A DNA stretch of 64,000 nt from Jannaschia donghaensis (GCF_001403795.1 NZ_CXSU01000012.1:1230375-1294374); one strand, 5' to 3'. Counted from the stretch's first letter, positions 36,387-45,636 are shown. Made by a program: numbers and translations. Notes: a model not told the origin generated them from the letters alone.

Positions 36387-37403
36387 ATGCCCGATGCCCT
36401 GACCGACCTGCTCAAGACCCGTGACTGGTTGCTGACCGACGGCGCGACCGGCACGACGCTGTTCAACATGGGTCTGATGTCGGGTGACGCGCCCGAGCTC
36501 TGGAACGAGACCGAAACGGGCAAGATCCGCGCCCTGTATTCGGGGGCGGTGGAGGCCGGATCGGATCTGTTCCTGACCAACACCTTCGGCGGCAACGCGG
36601 CGCGGCTGAAGCTGCACGGCGCGGAGCGGCGGGCCCATCAGCTGAGCCGGATAGGCGCGGAGATCGGGCGGGAGGTGGCGGACTCCGCCGGCCGGCCGGT
36701 GATCGTCGCGGGCTCCATGGGGCCGACAGGGGAAATCATGGCCCCGATGGGCCCGCTGACGCATGATCTGGCCGTCGAAATCTTTCACGAGCAGGCCGAG
36801 GGTTTGAAGGCCGGGGGCGCGGATGTCCTGTGGGTCGAGACGATTTCCGCCCCCGAGGAGCTGCGCGCCGCCGCCGAGGCCGCCCGTCTGGCCGACATGC
36901 CTTGGTGCATCACCATGAGTTTCGACACCGCAGGGCGCACCATGATGGGCACGACATCCGCCGAGATGACGCGCCTCATTGGTAAGCTGGATTATAAGCC
37001 CGTCGCTTACGGCGCAAACTGCGGCGTCGGGGCCGCAGACCTGATCCGTACGGTCATGGGGTTCGGCACCGTCGACTGGCCGCTGATCGCGAAGGGCAAC
37101 GCGGGCATCCCCAAGTACCACGACGGCCACATCCACTACGACGGCACGCCCGCGCTGATGGCGGATTACGCCGTGCTGGCGCGCGACGCCGGGGCCACGA
37201 TCATCGGCGGTTGCTGCGGGACGACGCCCGACCATCTGCGCGCGATGCGCGCCGCGCTGGAGACGACGGGACGAAGCCCTGCCCCGACGCTGGAAGATAT
37301 TGCCGCGCGACTGGGTGGGTTTTCATCCGACAGCGATGGCACCGACGGCAAAGGTCCGGTGCGCGACCGCTCCGCGAACCGTCGCCGCCGCACACAGGTC
37401 TGA
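36387..37403 (+). CDS. bmt: Homocysteine S-methyltransferase (Bmt / MetH N-terminal type)
   Basis: This 338-residue zinc enzyme methylates homocysteine to methionine. The barrel start is LLTDGATGTTLFNMGL. Zinc cysteines are C212 in GANCG and C276-C277 in GGCCGTTP, all present. Such stand-alone proteins are usually annotated betaine--homocysteine methyltransferase, but they equal the first domain of cobalamin-dependent MetH. A B12-binding corrinoid protein gene lies 2.1 kb downstream and a DUF1638 gene 4.2 kb downstream, favouring a part in a split methionine synthase (inference). GGAGG precedes the ATG at 36387. The C-terminal 30 residues are Ser/Arg-rich and disordered. Confidence 0.88.
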   Translation: MPDALTDLLKTRDWLLTDGATGTTLFNMGLMSGDAPELWNETETGKIRALYSGAVEAGSDLFLTNTFGGNAARLKLHGAERRAHQLSRIGAEIGREVADSAGRPVIVAGSMGPTGEIMAPMGPLTHDLAVEIFHEQAEGLKAGGADVLWVETISAPEELRAAAEAARLADMPWCITMSFDTAGRTMMGTTSAEMTRLIGKLDYKPVAYGANCGVGAADLIRTVMGFGTVDWPLIAKGNAGIPKYHDGHIHYDGTPALMADYAVLARDAGATIIGGCCGTTPDHLRAMRAALETTGRSPAPTLEDIAARLGGFSSDSDGTDGKGPVRDRSANRRRRTQV

Positions 37404-37414
37404 CTGGTCCCGAC

Positions 37415-38290
37415 GTGCAGTCCGGACTGCTGATCCTGGCCCTCGGCCTGCTGGGCTGCGCCTTGACCGTGGCGGGGGCCTGGTTCGGTCGTGCGCATCC
37501 GATCCTCGATTCGTTGGGGGTCGGGTTGATCTACGGTGTCGTCGTCGCGGTGGGTCTGACCGTGATATTCGGGGTTCTGCGCCGCTGGCCGGCGGCGATC
37601 GCCGGCCTGGCAATCGTCGGGGCCGGCGTGGCCATCCTGGTGCCGGCGAGCGGAGATTTCACGACCCCGTCGATGGGGCGCATCGCCCTCCTCCAGCACA
37701 ATCTTCTGTTCACCAACCCGGCCCCGGACCTTTTGGCACGAATGGCGGATGCAGACGTCGTCACCTTGCAGGAAGTCAGCGCCGCGACCGATGCCATAGC
37801 GTCCCTGCCATCCGACTGGACCGTCGCGTCCTGCGTGATGAGCCCGGTCACCGCGACGGTGGTTGCGACGCGCTGGCCCGTGCGTGCGTCGGGCTGTTTC
37901 GAAGGCGGAACATGGCAGCGTATCGAGACCCCGGACGGCCCCGTCACGTTCGTGTCCCTTCACCTCTACTGGCCCTGGCCGAAGGGGCAGACGGATCAGG
38001 TCGCCCGGTTGGAGCCTGACCTGCGCGCCCTGCCCCGGCCCGTCATCGTGGCCGGCGATTTCAATCAGACACCGTGGTCCGCGACCGCAAAGCGCATCAC
38101 CGCCGCGACCGATACGCGGTTCGTGCCCGGCGTGCGCATCACCCTGAACCAGTTTTCGGGCTTTCTGCGCATTCCGATCGACCATGTTCTGGTGCCGCGC
38201 GGCGGGTCGGGACGTGCGAAGATCGCGGGGGCGCATGGATCGGATCATCAGATGCTGATCGCCCTCGTTGGACCGGGGACCGATCGATGA
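37415..38290 (+). CDS. Membrane-anchored endonuclease/exonuclease/phosphatase family protein
   Basis: The 291-residue protein has about three N-terminal hydrophobic helices (SGLLILALGLLGCALTVAG, LGVGLIYGVVVAVGLTVIF, PAAIAGLAIVGAGVAILV). An EEP-fold metallo-phosphoesterase follows: LLQHNLLF (Asn), VVTLQEV (metal Glu), SLHLYWPWP, VAGDFNQTPWS (Asp/Asn) and a C-terminal GSDHQML (Asp-His). The active site is intact and probably periplasmic. The substrate could be nucleic acid or a phospholipid. The start is the GTG at 37415, 11 bases after the homocysteine methyltransferase stop. Confidence 0.82.
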   Translation: MQSGLLILALGLLGCALTVAGAWFGRAHPILDSLGVGLIYGVVVAVGLTVIFGVLRRWPAAIAGLAIVGAGVAILVPASGDFTTPSMGRIALLQHNLLFTNPAPDLLARMADADVVTLQEVSAATDAIASLPSDWTVASCVMSPVTATVVATRWPVRASGCFEGGTWQRIETPDGPVTFVSLHLYWPWPKGQTDQVARLEPDLRALPRPVIVAGDFNQTPWSATAKRITAATDTRFVPGVRITLNQFSGFLRIPIDHVLVPRGGSGRAKIAGAHGSDHQMLIALVGPGTDR

Positions 38291-38343
38291 CCCCGGCCTG
38301 TTCGCTCAGCGAAAAGCCCCAGGGTGAGGGGCGCGACCCGCAT

Positions 38344-39387
38344 CTAGAACAGCGACATCTGCGATCCGGGCACGGTGAACAGATCGGTTCGCAGGGGCGG
38401 CAGATGGGTTGCCAGGCCGCTGTCACGGCAGGCGCGGCGGAACCGGGTCTGAAGCAGATCGGCGTGAACGCCCCGCCCCCGCATCCGGTGGCCGTAGCCC
38501 GCATCATAAAGCTTGCCGTCGTGAAACTCCCGAATGCGCCCCAGCACTTTGCGCGCCCGGTCGGGATAATGCGCGCGCAGCCAATCCTCGAACAGCGGTG
38601 CCACCTCCAGCGGCAGGCGCAGCGGGATCATACTGGCCGCAACGGCCCCGGCGTCGGCAGCGGCGCGCAAAACGCCCTCCACCTCGTGATCCGTCAGGCC
38701 GGGGATGACCGGCGACACCATGACCCGCACCTGGATGCCGGCCGCCGCCAGCCTCTCGATCGCCTTGAGCCGGCGCGCGGGCACGGGCACCCTCGGCTCC
38801 AACCGGCGCGACAGATCGGCGTCCAGCGTGGTCACCGACAGGCCGACGCGCACAAGGTCCGGCCCCATGTCCGACAGAATATCGATGTCGCGTTCGACCA
38901 TGGTCCCCTTGGTCGTCACCCCGACGGGGTGGGCATGGTCGCGCATCACCTCCAGCACGCCGCGCATCAGGCCCCTGTCCCGTTCGATCGGCTGATAGGG
39001 GTCGGTGTTGGTGCCCAGCGCGATCATCGCGGGGCGATACGACGGGGCCCGCAATTCCTTGCGCAGGGCGGCGGCGACGTTGGGCCGCGCGATCAGCCGC
39101 GTTTCGAAATCAAGGCCGGGCGACAGGCCCAGATAGGCGTGCGTAGGCCGCGCAAAGCAATAGATACAGCCATGTTCGCACCCCCGGTACATGTTGACCG
39201 ATCGGTCGAACGGCACGTCGGGCGACCGGTTGGTGGTGATGGCACGGCCGATCACCTCGTCGCGGACTTCGGTCTCGATACGGTCGGGCAACGGCGCATC
39301 GTAGCTGTAGGGCTCGAACCGCCCGATGTCGTTGGTCAGCGCCCCGCGGGCGGCAAGGCCGGCGTAGTCGTGCTTGTGGTGGCCCAT
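38344..39387 (-). CDS. SplB-like radical SAM protein (PA0069 family)
   Basis: The 347-residue radical SAM protein carries the cluster motif in RGCEHGCIYCFARPTHAYLG (CxxxCxxC). The preceding NMYRGC and following LSPGLDFE are typical of PA0069/SplB-type proteins, relatives of spore photoproduct lyase. FFARP-like CFARPTH and GTNTDPYQPIE are further family blocks. The DNA-repair role in non-sporulating bacteria is not established. An SOS box overlies its promoter, which supports a function in the DNA-damage response. ATG 39387 has GGGGG upstream. Confidence 0.85.
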   Translation of the reverse strand: MGHHKHDYAGLAARGALTNDIGRFEPYSYDAPLPDRIETEVRDEVIGRAITTNRSPDVPFDRSVNMYRGCEHGCIYCFARPTHAYLGLSPGLDFETRLIARPNVAAALRKELRAPSYRPAMIALGTNTDPYQPIERDRGLMRGVLEVMRDHAHPVGVTTKGTMVERDIDILSDMGPDLVRVGLSVTTLDADLSRRLEPRVPVPARRLKAIERLAAAGIQVRVMVSPVIPGLTDHEVEGVLRAAADAGAVAASMIPLRLPLEVAPLFEDWLRAHYPDRARKVLGRIREFHDGKLYDAGYGHRMRGRGVHADLLQTRFRRACRDSGLATHLPPLRTDLFTVPGSQMSLF

Positions 39388-39419
39388 GCTTCGACCCCCG
39401 AACGTGGTGAACGATATGA

Positions 39420-39453
39420 GAACATAAATAGAACATCGACGCCGAAATCGCAA
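39420..39453 (-). promoter_or_regulatory. LexA (SOS) box over the promoter of the radical SAM gene
   Basis: GAAC (39420-39423), ATAAATA, GAAC (39431-39434) is an exact alphaproteobacterial LexA box. On the minus strand a -35 TTGCGA (complement of 39448-39453), a 17-base spacer and a -10 TATTTA (complement of 39425-39430) form a promoter whose -10 is inside the box. The box lies 33 bases from the start codon. Confidence 0.85.
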
Positions 39454-39550
39454 GATCGGTCGCGCTGCATCCGCCCTATGTCGCTTTTTGCGCTGACCTC
39501 CGTCGGTCCCACGACCACATCTTGAAACACCACGTCCCCCCGGAGGCCCC

Positions 39551-40249
39551 ATGTCCGACGAAGATGACATCATCCTGAAAGACCTGAACGACGAGGAACT
39601 CGTCGCGCAGATGTTCGACGACCTCTACGACGGCCTGCGCGAGGAGATCGAGGAGTCGGTGAACATCCTGCTGTCCCGCGACTGGCCCCCCTATCGCATC
39701 CTGACCGAGGCCCTGGTCGGCGGGATGACCATTGTGGGCCACGATTTCCGCGATGGCATCTTGTTCGTCCCCGAAGTCCTGCTGGCCGCCAATGCCATGA
39801 AAGGCGGCATGGCCATCCTGAAGCCGCTGCTGGCCGAGACGGGCGCGCCGCGCGTGGGCAAGATGGTGATCGGCACCGTCAAGGGCGACATCCACGACAT
39901 CGGCAAGAACCTGGTGGGCATGATGATGGAGGGGGCCGGGTTCGAGGTGGTCGATATCGGCATCAACAACGCGGTCGAGAAATACATCGAAACGGCCAAG
40001 GCGGAGGGTGCAGACATCATCGGCATGTCGGCCCTGCTGACGACGACGATGCCTTACATGAAGGTCGTGATCGACACGCTGGTGGCCGAGGGCATCCGCG
40101 ACGATTACATCGTTCTGGTCGGCGGTGCCCCCCTGAACGAAGAATTCGGCAAGGCCATCGGGGCCGACGCTTATTGCCGCGATGCCGCCGTGGCGGTCGA
40201 GACGGCGAAGGAATGGATGGCGCGCAAGCACAACCGGATGTCGGCGTGA
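39551..40249 (+). CDS. Cobalamin-binding corrinoid protein (MtbC/MetH B12-domain type)
   Basis: The 232-residue protein has a helical cap domain (about 1-100) and a Rossmann B12-binding domain. The base-off/His-on motif DxHxxG is D113-I-H115-D-I-G118 in KGDIHDIGKNLVG, followed by VVDIGINN, IIGMSALLTTTMPYMK and VLVGGAPLN. It carries a methyl group on cobalamin between methyltransferases. With bmt at 36387 it would cover the homocysteine and B12 modules of MetH; the methyl-tetrahydrofolate-binding module is not in the window. GGAGG precedes the ATG. A strong terminator follows, so it is monocistronic. Confidence 0.92.
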   Translation: MSDEDDIILKDLNDEELVAQMFDDLYDGLREEIEESVNILLSRDWPPYRILTEALVGGMTIVGHDFRDGILFVPEVLLAANAMKGGMAILKPLLAETGAPRVGKMVIGTVKGDIHDIGKNLVGMMMEGAGFEVVDIGINNAVEKYIETAKAEGADIIGMSALLTTTMPYMKVVIDTLVAEGIRDDYIVLVGGAPLNEEFGKAIGADAYCRDAAVAVETAKEWMARKHNRMSA

Positions 40250-40283
40250 GCCGCAGCGTCGGATCCGGATATTTGCGAAACGG

Positions 40284-40313
40284 AGAGGGGTCGGGTTTGT
40301 CCGGCCCCTCTTA
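40284..40313 (+). terminator. Rho-independent terminator after the corrinoid protein gene
   Basis: AGAGGGGTCGG (40284-40294) and CCGGCCCCTCT (40301-40311) pair over 11 positions with one G-T wobble and a GTTTGT loop, 35 bases after the stop. Confidence 0.8.
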
Positions 40314-40345
40314 TCGTGCAGGATGACGGAAACCGGGAGAGCCTC

Positions 40346-40957
40346 ATGACCCTGACCCTGCACCTTGCCTCCGGCACCATCGCCATGTGCGTCCACGCCG
40401 CGTTGGAGGAGACCGGGTTGGCGCATGATCTGGCCTGGGTGGATTTCGGGGCGGGCGCGCAGACGCAGGCCCCCTATCTTGCGGTGAACCCCAAGGGCCG
40501 CGTTCCGGCGCTGGTGATCGACGGAACGGTCGTGACCGAGGCCCCCGCCCTGATGGACTGGATCGCGGCGACGACGGGGCAATTGATGCCCGGCGACCCG
40601 CTTGCCGCGGCCCGGGTACGCGAGATGATGGGATATCTGTCCTCTACGGTTCATGTGAACCACGCCCACAAGATGCGCGGCCACCGCTGGACGGACGACG
40701 CGGGGGCGCAGGCCGCGCTGCGCGCGAAGGTCACGGCCAACATGACCGATTGCGCGGAATATCTGGAGAGCCGGTTACAAGGCGACTTCGTCGAAGCGGA
40801 GCTTTCGGTCGCGGACCTGTATCTGTGGAACGTGACGCGCTGGATGCCGGGAGACGGCGTGGCGATGGACGACTTTCCCAGGCTGCGGGCCCATCATGAC
40901 CGGATCGCCGCGCGCCCCGCCGTCGGCCGCGTCACCACGCTCCACGAGGGGCGCTGA
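40346..40957 (+). CDS. Glutathione S-transferase family protein
   Basis: The 203-residue cytosolic GST has an N-terminal thioredoxin-like domain (about 1-75: LHLASGTIAMCVHAALEETG, then the cis-Pro in KGRVPALV and the glutathione contact TEAPALMDW). An all-helical C-terminal domain has the N-capping box VADLYLWNVTRW. The catalytic Ser/Cys is probably near ASGTIAMC. Substrate unknown. GGGAGA precedes the ATG at 40346. The gene is isolated on the plus strand between a terminator and a small-protein cluster. Confidence 0.88.
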   Translation: MTLTLHLASGTIAMCVHAALEETGLAHDLAWVDFGAGAQTQAPYLAVNPKGRVPALVIDGTVVTEAPALMDWIAATTGQLMPGDPLAAARVREMMGYLSSTVHVNHAHKMRGHRWTDDAGAQAALRAKVTANMTDCAEYLESRLQGDFVEAELSVADLYLWNVTRWMPGDGVAMDDFPRLRAHHDRIAARPAVGRVTTLHEGR

Positions 40958-41067
40958 AGGTCGATCCGCTGACGGCTTCGTTAACCGCACGAGAAATCGG
41001 GGGATGTGAAAACCTTTGGTCCTGATGGGACTGCCCCCATATGAAGTGGCGACGCAAAGGAGATGTC

Positions 41068-41280
41068 ATGCCCCTCGACCGTTTCGTCCTGATCCTTTTC
41101 ATCGTGCTGATTGCCGCCGGCGCGACCATCTGGCTGGGCGCGATCATCGCCACCAGTTTTGCGGTGCCGTTCGGCGCAGTCGCCCTGCTGCCCGCGCTGT
41201 TGATCGGCTATGTCGTCTGGCGCGTCGTGGCCGATCGCATGGGCAATTCCGACGACGACCACTACGACAAGATGAAGTGA
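41068..41280 (+). CDS. Small two-helix membrane protein, unknown function
   Basis: The 70-residue protein has two hydrophobic segments (FVLILFIVLIAAGATIWLGA and AVALLPALLIGYVVWRVVAD) and a short charged tail (DDDHYDKMK). The ATG at 41068 follows AAGGAG; an upstream in-frame ATG at 41041 would add nine basic residues. It is 8 bases before the YbjQ-family gene, so the two and the DUF1638 gene form one unit. I do not recognise a family. Confidence 0.65.
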   Translation: MPLDRFVLILFIVLIAAGATIWLGAIIATSFAVPFGAVALLPALLIGYVVWRVVADRMGNSDDDHYDKMK

Positions 41281-41288
41281 GGGCTGAC

Positions 41289-41609
41289 ATGGACATGATG
41301 CTGACCACGACCGAAACCGTACCGGGGCGCGAGATTGCCCATTGCATCGGGCTGGTGAAGGGATCGACCGTCCGCTCCAAGCATATCGGGTCGGACATCG
41401 TCGCGGGCCTGCGCAACATCGTCGGCGGGGAAGTGAAGGAATACGCGTCCCTTCTGACCGGCGCGCGGGAGCAGGCGATCGACCGCATGAAATCCGAGGC
41501 CCGCCTGCTGGGCGCGGACGCCGTAGTCGCCGTGCGGCTGGAGACGTCGACGATCACCCATGCCGCGTCCGAAGTCATGGCCTACGGCACGGCGGTGAAA
41601 TTGGTGTGA
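41289..41609 (+). CDS. YbjQ/UPF0145 family protein
   Basis: The 106-residue protein is of the YbjQ (DUF74) family: TTTETVPGREIAHCIGLVKG, GLRNIVGGEVKEYASLLTGA, AREQAIDRMKSEARLLGADA and AVRLETSTI. These form small beta-rich oligomers, sometimes labelled heavy-metal binding, without proven function. Its stop overlaps the GTG start of the DUF1638 gene (GTGA), so translation is coupled. Confidence 0.9.
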   Translation: MDMMLTTTETVPGREIAHCIGLVKGSTVRSKHIGSDIVAGLRNIVGGEVKEYASLLTGAREQAIDRMKSEARLLGADAVVAVRLETSTITHAASEVMAYGTAVKLV

Positions 41610-42229
41610 TCGACGACGACGCCTTGACGCGCGACGGCCTGGCGGCAGCCGGGGAAGGCCGCGTTCTGGTGTTGGCCTGCGGGGCGCTGGCCCATGAAAT
41701 CCTGGCGATCAAGGCCCTGAACGCGCTGGATCATCTGGATCTGCAATGTCTGCCCGCAATTCTGCACAACCACCCCGATCGGATCGCCCCGGCGGTCGAA
41801 GCGGCGATTGCCGAACAAACGGGCCGCTATGCCCGCATCTTCGTGGCCTATGCCGATTGCGGAACGGGCGGCGAATTACAGGCCTGTTGCGCGCGGCTGG
41901 GCGTCGAAATGATTGCCGGGCCGCATTGCTACGCATTCTTCGACGGGATCGAGCGGTTCGCGGCGCGCGACGAAATCGACGCGTTCTATCTGACGGATTT
42001 CCTGGCCCGGCAATTCGACGCCTTCGTCACGCGGCCTCTGGGTCTGGACCGGCATCCGCAGCTGCGGGACACCTATTTCCGGCATTATTCCAAACTGGTG
42101 TATCTTTCGCAGACAGAAGATGCGGCGTTGTTGGCGCGGGCGCAAGACGCGGCGGCGGCGCTGGACCTGGCCTTCGAACATCGACCCACAGGATATGGCG
42201 ATCTGGCCAGTTCGTTGAAGGGCCTTTGA
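41606..42229 (+). CDS. DUF1638 family protein
   Basis: The 207-residue protein has the DUF1638 blocks VLVLACGALAHEILAIK, a VAYADCGTGGELQACC segment with conserved Cys, and AGPHCYAFFDGIERFA. It ends in conserved aromatic residues (YFRHYSKLVYLSQT). The three conserved Cys/His-containing loops suggest a metal or corrinoid contact, which is inference. DUF1638 genes occur beside corrinoid methyltransferase genes in methanogens and Rhodobacterales. Here bmt and the B12 protein lie within 6 kb. The start is GTG 41606, overlapping the YbjQ stop. Confidence 0.85.
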   Translation: MIDDDALTRDGLAAAGEGRVLVLACGALAHEILAIKALNALDHLDLQCLPAILHNHPDRIAPAVEAAIAEQTGRYARIFVAYADCGTGGELQACCARLGVEMIAGPHCYAFFDGIERFAARDEIDAFYLTDFLARQFDAFVTRPLGLDRHPQLRDTYFRHYSKLVYLSQTEDAALLARAQDAAAALDLAFEHRPTGYGDLASSLKGL

Positions 42230-42509
42230 AGGGGCGCGACTTTCGGGACGCGTCCCGGTTGTTTCGCGGATCATGAGAATTATTTACCTAAGGCACTCCG
42301 GCGGTCGCTCCCTCGTGACCGATCTGGGGGCCCGGTGGGTCAGATGTGCTTCGTGCGCGGTCCCCGTATCCCCCCGCACACCGCCGCGGAGGTTTTATAT
42401 CTGGCCCACCTTTCCATTTCTGACACGATCCGACGTGCGACCGGCGCGCGGGACTTAACCTTCCCGGTGCATGCGGGTATGGAACCGCATCAACGCACCG
42501 AGGCGGCCC

Positions 42510-44669
42510 ATGCAAGACCCTGACATCACCCCGGACCTGATCGCCGCCCACGGCCTGAGCGAGGCCGAATACGCCCGAATCCTGGAGATCATGGATCGGG
42601 AGCCGTCGTTCACCGAATTGGGCATCTTCTCGGCGATGTGGAACGAGCATTGCTCCTACAAATCCTCCAAGCTGCATCTGCGCAAGTTGCCGACGACAGG
42701 GCCGCAGGTGATCTGCGGGCCGGGCGAAAACGCCGGCGTCGTCGACATCGGCGACGGTCAGGCGGTCGTCTTCAAGATGGAGAGCCATAACCACCCCAGT
42801 TACATCGAACCCTATCAAGGGGCTGCGACCGGCGTGGGGGGCATCCTGCGCGATGTCTTCACCATGGGTGCCCGCCCCGTGGCGGCCATGAACGCGCTGT
42901 CTTTCGGTGACCCCTCGCACCCCAAGACGCGTCAGTTGGTGCATGGCGTGGTCGAGGGCGTGGGCGGCTATGGCAATTGCTTCGGCGTGCCGACGGTGGG
43001 CGGCGAAGTGCGCTTTCACGCCAGCTACAACGGCAACTGCCTGGTCAACGCTTTCGCCGCCGGGATCGCGGATGCGGATGCGATCTTCTACTCCGCCGCG
43101 TCCGGCGTGGGGCGTCCGGTCGTCTATCTGGGGGCCAAGACGGGTCGCGACGGCGTCGGAGGGGCCACGATGGCCAGCGCCGAGTTCGACGACACCATCG
43201 AGGAGAAGCGCCCCACGGTGCAGGTCGGCGATCCCTTCACCGAAAAGCGCCTGATGGAAGCCACGCTGGAGCTGATGGCCACCGGGGCCGTCGTGTCCAT
43301 TCAGGACATGGGGGCCGCCGGCCTAACCTGTTCGGCGGTGGAGATGGGCGACAAGGGCGGCCTTGGCATCCGGCTTGACCTGGATCGCGTGCCCGTCCGC
43401 GAAGACGCGATGACCGCCTACGAAATGATGCTGTCGGAAAGCCAGGAACGGATGCTGATGGTCCTCGACCCGGCTTTGGAGGATGCGGCCCGGGCGGTGT
43501 TCGACAAATGGGATCTGGATTTCGCCATCGTGGGCGAAACCATCGCCGAAGACCGGTTCGAGATCGTCCACCGCGGCAAGACGGTGGCGGATCTGCCCCT
43601 GTCCACCCTCGCCTCCTCCGCCCCCGAATACGACCGCCCCTGGGTGCCGACCCCCGAGGCCGGCCCGTTGGCGCATGTGCCGGAGGTCGACGCGATCGAC
43701 GGGTTGCGTGCCTTGGTGGGCAGCGTGAACTACTGCGCGCGCGACTGGGTGATCCGTCAGTACGACACGCAAGTGATGGGCGACACGGCCGTCCTGCCCG
43801 GTCTGGACGGCGGGATGATCCGGGTGCACGGCACGACCAAGGGCCTGGCGTTCACATCGGACGTGACGCCCCGTTACGTCAAGGCGAACCCGGTCGAAGG
43901 CGGCAAGCAAGCCGTGGCCGAAGCCTACCGCAATCTGGTGGCCAAGGGCGCGCGTCCCTTGGCGACGACTGACAACCTCAACTTCGGCAACCCCGAAAAG
44001 CCCGAGATCATGGGGCAGTTCGTCGGCGCACTCGACGGGATCGGGCAGGCCTGCCGCGCGCTCGACATGCCGATCGTGTCGGGCAACGTCTCGCTCTACA
44101 ACGAAACCGACGGCACCGGCATCGACCCGACCCCGACGATCGGGGCCGTCGGTCTGATCGACGAAATCGGATCGCGGATCGCGGGCCCGGTGCGCGAAGG
44201 CATGATCGCGCTGCTTCTGGGGTCCGAAGGCACGCATCTGGGGTGCTCCGCCCTGTTGGCCGAACACCTGGGCCGCGGCGATGGCGATGCGCCCCCCGTC
44301 GATCTGGAGGCCGAGCGGCAGCACGGCGATTTCATCCTCGACAACCGCGCCTGGATCACCGCCTGCACCGACCTGTCGGACGGCGGTCTGGCGCTGGCGG
44401 CATTCACGCTGGCCGAGGATGCGGGTCTTGGCGTGACCCTGGATGTCGAAGGCACGGCGCAATTGTTCGGCGAGGATCAGGGCCGGTACCTTCTGGCCTG
44501 CACCTTCGACTGCGCCGAGGCGTTGATGGTGTCCGCGGGCCAGGCGAATGTTCTGCTGACGATGGTCGGGCAGTTCGGCGGAGACGTCGTCAAATTCGGC
44601 AAGGCCGAGGCGGCTCTGTCTGAAATCTCCTCACTCTATCGGTCGACCTTCGAGACGGCCTTCGCCTGA
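42510..44669 (+). CDS. purL: Phosphoribosylformylglycinamidine synthase subunit PurL
   Basis: The small-type PurL (719 residues) converts FGAR to FGAM with ATP and ammonia delivered by PurQ, with PurS as bridge. Family blocks are [10 protein letters not shown] near residue 40, the active-site [25 protein letters not shown]-like [23 protein letters not shown], and the C-terminal [13 protein letters not shown]. The ATG at 42510 has GAGG upstream. Partner genes purQ and purS-purC are 7-10 kb away on the other strand. A 280-base gap before it holds its promoter, not resolved by eye. Confidence 0.97.
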   Translation: MQDPDITPDLIAAHGLSEAEYARILEIMDREPSFTELGIFSAMWNEHCSYKSSKLHLRKLPTTGPQVICGPGENAGVVDIGDGQAVVFKMESHNHPSYIEPYQGAATGVGGILRDVFTMGARPVAAMNALSFGDPSHPKTRQLVHGVVEGVGGYGNCFGVPTVGGEVRFHASYNGNCLVNAFAAGIADADAIFYSAASGVGRPVVYLGAKTGRDGVGGATMASAEFDDTIEEKRPTVQVGDPFTEKRLMEATLELMATGAVVSIQDMGAAGLTCSAVEMGDKGGLGIRLDLDRVPVREDAMTAYEMMLSESQERMLMVLDPALEDAARAVFDKWDLDFAIVGETIAEDRFEIVHRGKTVADLPLSTLASSAPEYDRPWVPTPEAGPLAHVPEVDAIDGLRALVGSVNYCARDWVIRQYDTQVMGDTAVLPGLDGGMIRVHGTTKGLAFTSDVTPRYVKANPVEGGKQAVAEAYRNLVAKGARPLATTDNLNFGNPEKPEIMGQFVGALDGIGQACRALDMPIVSGNVSLYNETDGTGIDPTPTIGAVGLIDEIGSRIAGPVREGMIALLLGSEGTHLGCSALLAEHLGRGDGDAPPVDLEAERQHGDFILDNRAWITACTDLSDGGLALAAFTLAEDAGLGVTLDVEGTAQLFGEDQGRYLLACTFDCAEALMVSAGQANVLLTMVGQFGGDVVKFGKAEAALSEISSLYRSTFETAFA

Positions 44670-44682
44670 CGGGTCGCCCCGG

Positions 44683-44700
44683 CTGCACGCGATCTGCACG
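44683..44700 (+). promoter_or_regulatory. Direct-repeat box CTGCACG-N4-CTGCACG
   Basis: CTGCACG at 44683-44689 and 44694-44700 with the same 11-base period as at 15402. It lies 44 bases before the ATG of the membrane-protein gene at 44745 and 13 bases after the purL stop. Confidence 0.45.
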
Positions 44701-44744
44701 ATTTCACCGCGATCCCTGCGCAGGGCGGATGCGATGACTGCCTT

Positions 44745-45197
44745 ATGGCACATCGCATCTCCCTCCCCGTCTTCGCCCTGACCTACCTTCCCGCCACCAT
44801 GCTGGCAGCGGGGTGCACGACCTTCGCCCTGTTCGCTTTTTCAATCGCGACGCGCATGGCCGCCCCGATCTGCGGCCTGCCCCTTGTGGCGGGTGGTGTC
44901 GTCGCCTGCACCTTCGTCCTGTCCGGCCTGCCGATGCTGTCGATGGGCATCGCGGCCTGCGGATCGCGGCGTGTTGGGGGTGCGCCGATCTGGGGCGGCC
45001 TCATGGTGATCGGCGTCATGACCCTTCGCGCGACCGGCGGCTGCGTCGGCGTCTTGCCCCAAGCTGCACCCGCGCCCGAGATGGTTCTTGCCCTGCCGGT
45101 CGCCTTTGCCACGGTGTCCTTCGCCGTCTTCCTGCGCGGGGTATGGCGGCTGACACGACCCACGGGCCCCGCGACCATATCGTCTTTCGGGGCATAA
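44745..45197 (+). CDS. Polytopic membrane protein, unknown function
   Basis: The 150-residue protein has four hydrophobic helices (FALTYLPATMLAAGCTTFAL, PLVAGGVVACTFVLSG, GGLMVIGVMTLRA, MVLALPVAFATVSFAVFLRG) and few charged residues. No family is recognised. It is followed after 4 bases by a second membrane protein of similar size, so the two probably form an operon or a complex. The direct-repeat box upstream resembles those before cell-wall genes in this window. Confidence 0.6.
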   Translation: MAHRISLPVFALTYLPATMLAAGCTTFALFAFSIATRMAAPICGLPLVAGGVVACTFVLSGLPMLSMGIAACGSRRVGGAPIWGGLMVIGVMTLRATGGCVGVLPQAAPAPEMVLALPVAFATVSFAVFLRGVWRLTRPTGPATISSFGA

Positions 45198-45201
45198 GCT
45201 G

Positions 45202-45636
45202 ATGAAGTGGCGCGGCCTCGTCTTCCTTCTCGTGTTTGCGGTCGTCTATCCCCTGCTTGCCCTTTTGACGGTGCAGATCGCCATCTGGGTCGCTTGGGAA
45301 GCCGTCTTTGTGCCACGTATTCAGGCCGTAGAAACCTTTGTCCTGCCGCTGCTGGTGGCGGGCGCGGGCGGGGTGGGCGGCTTGCCGCTGGTGGTGCTGG
45401 GCCGGTGGGCGACAGGGTCGTGGCGCGTTGCGGCCGCCCCGTCGGCGATCGTGGTGGCACTTCTACTTGGCCTGGCGGCCGTTGCCGGCATCCCCGGCCT
45501 TGAGCGTCTGAAACCCGAAAACGATGTGCTGAAAATTCTCCTCGCCTTCTCGGTCGCGTTCCTGGCCATGGCGGCATGCGTTTGGGTGTCGGCGTTGTAC
45601 CGTCTCCTCCTTGCCCTGCGCCGCGGCGACGCCTAG
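45202..45636 (+). CDS. Polytopic membrane protein, unknown function
   Basis: The 144-residue protein has four hydrophobic helices (LVFLLVFAVVYPLLALLTVQ, VLPLLVAGAGGVGGLPLVVL, PSAIVVALLLGLAAVAGI, ILLAFSVAFLAMAACVWVSA). It begins MKWRGLVFLL 4 bases after the previous membrane-protein gene. No family is recognised; it may be a paralogue or partner of that gene. Confidence 0.6.
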   Translation: MKWRGLVFLLVFAVVYPLLALLTVQIAIWVAWEAVFVPRIQAVETFVLPLLVAGAGGVGGLPLVVLGRWATGSWRVAAAPSAIVVALLLGLAAVAGIPGLERLKPENDVLKILLAFSVAFLAMAACVWVSALYRLLLALRRGDA

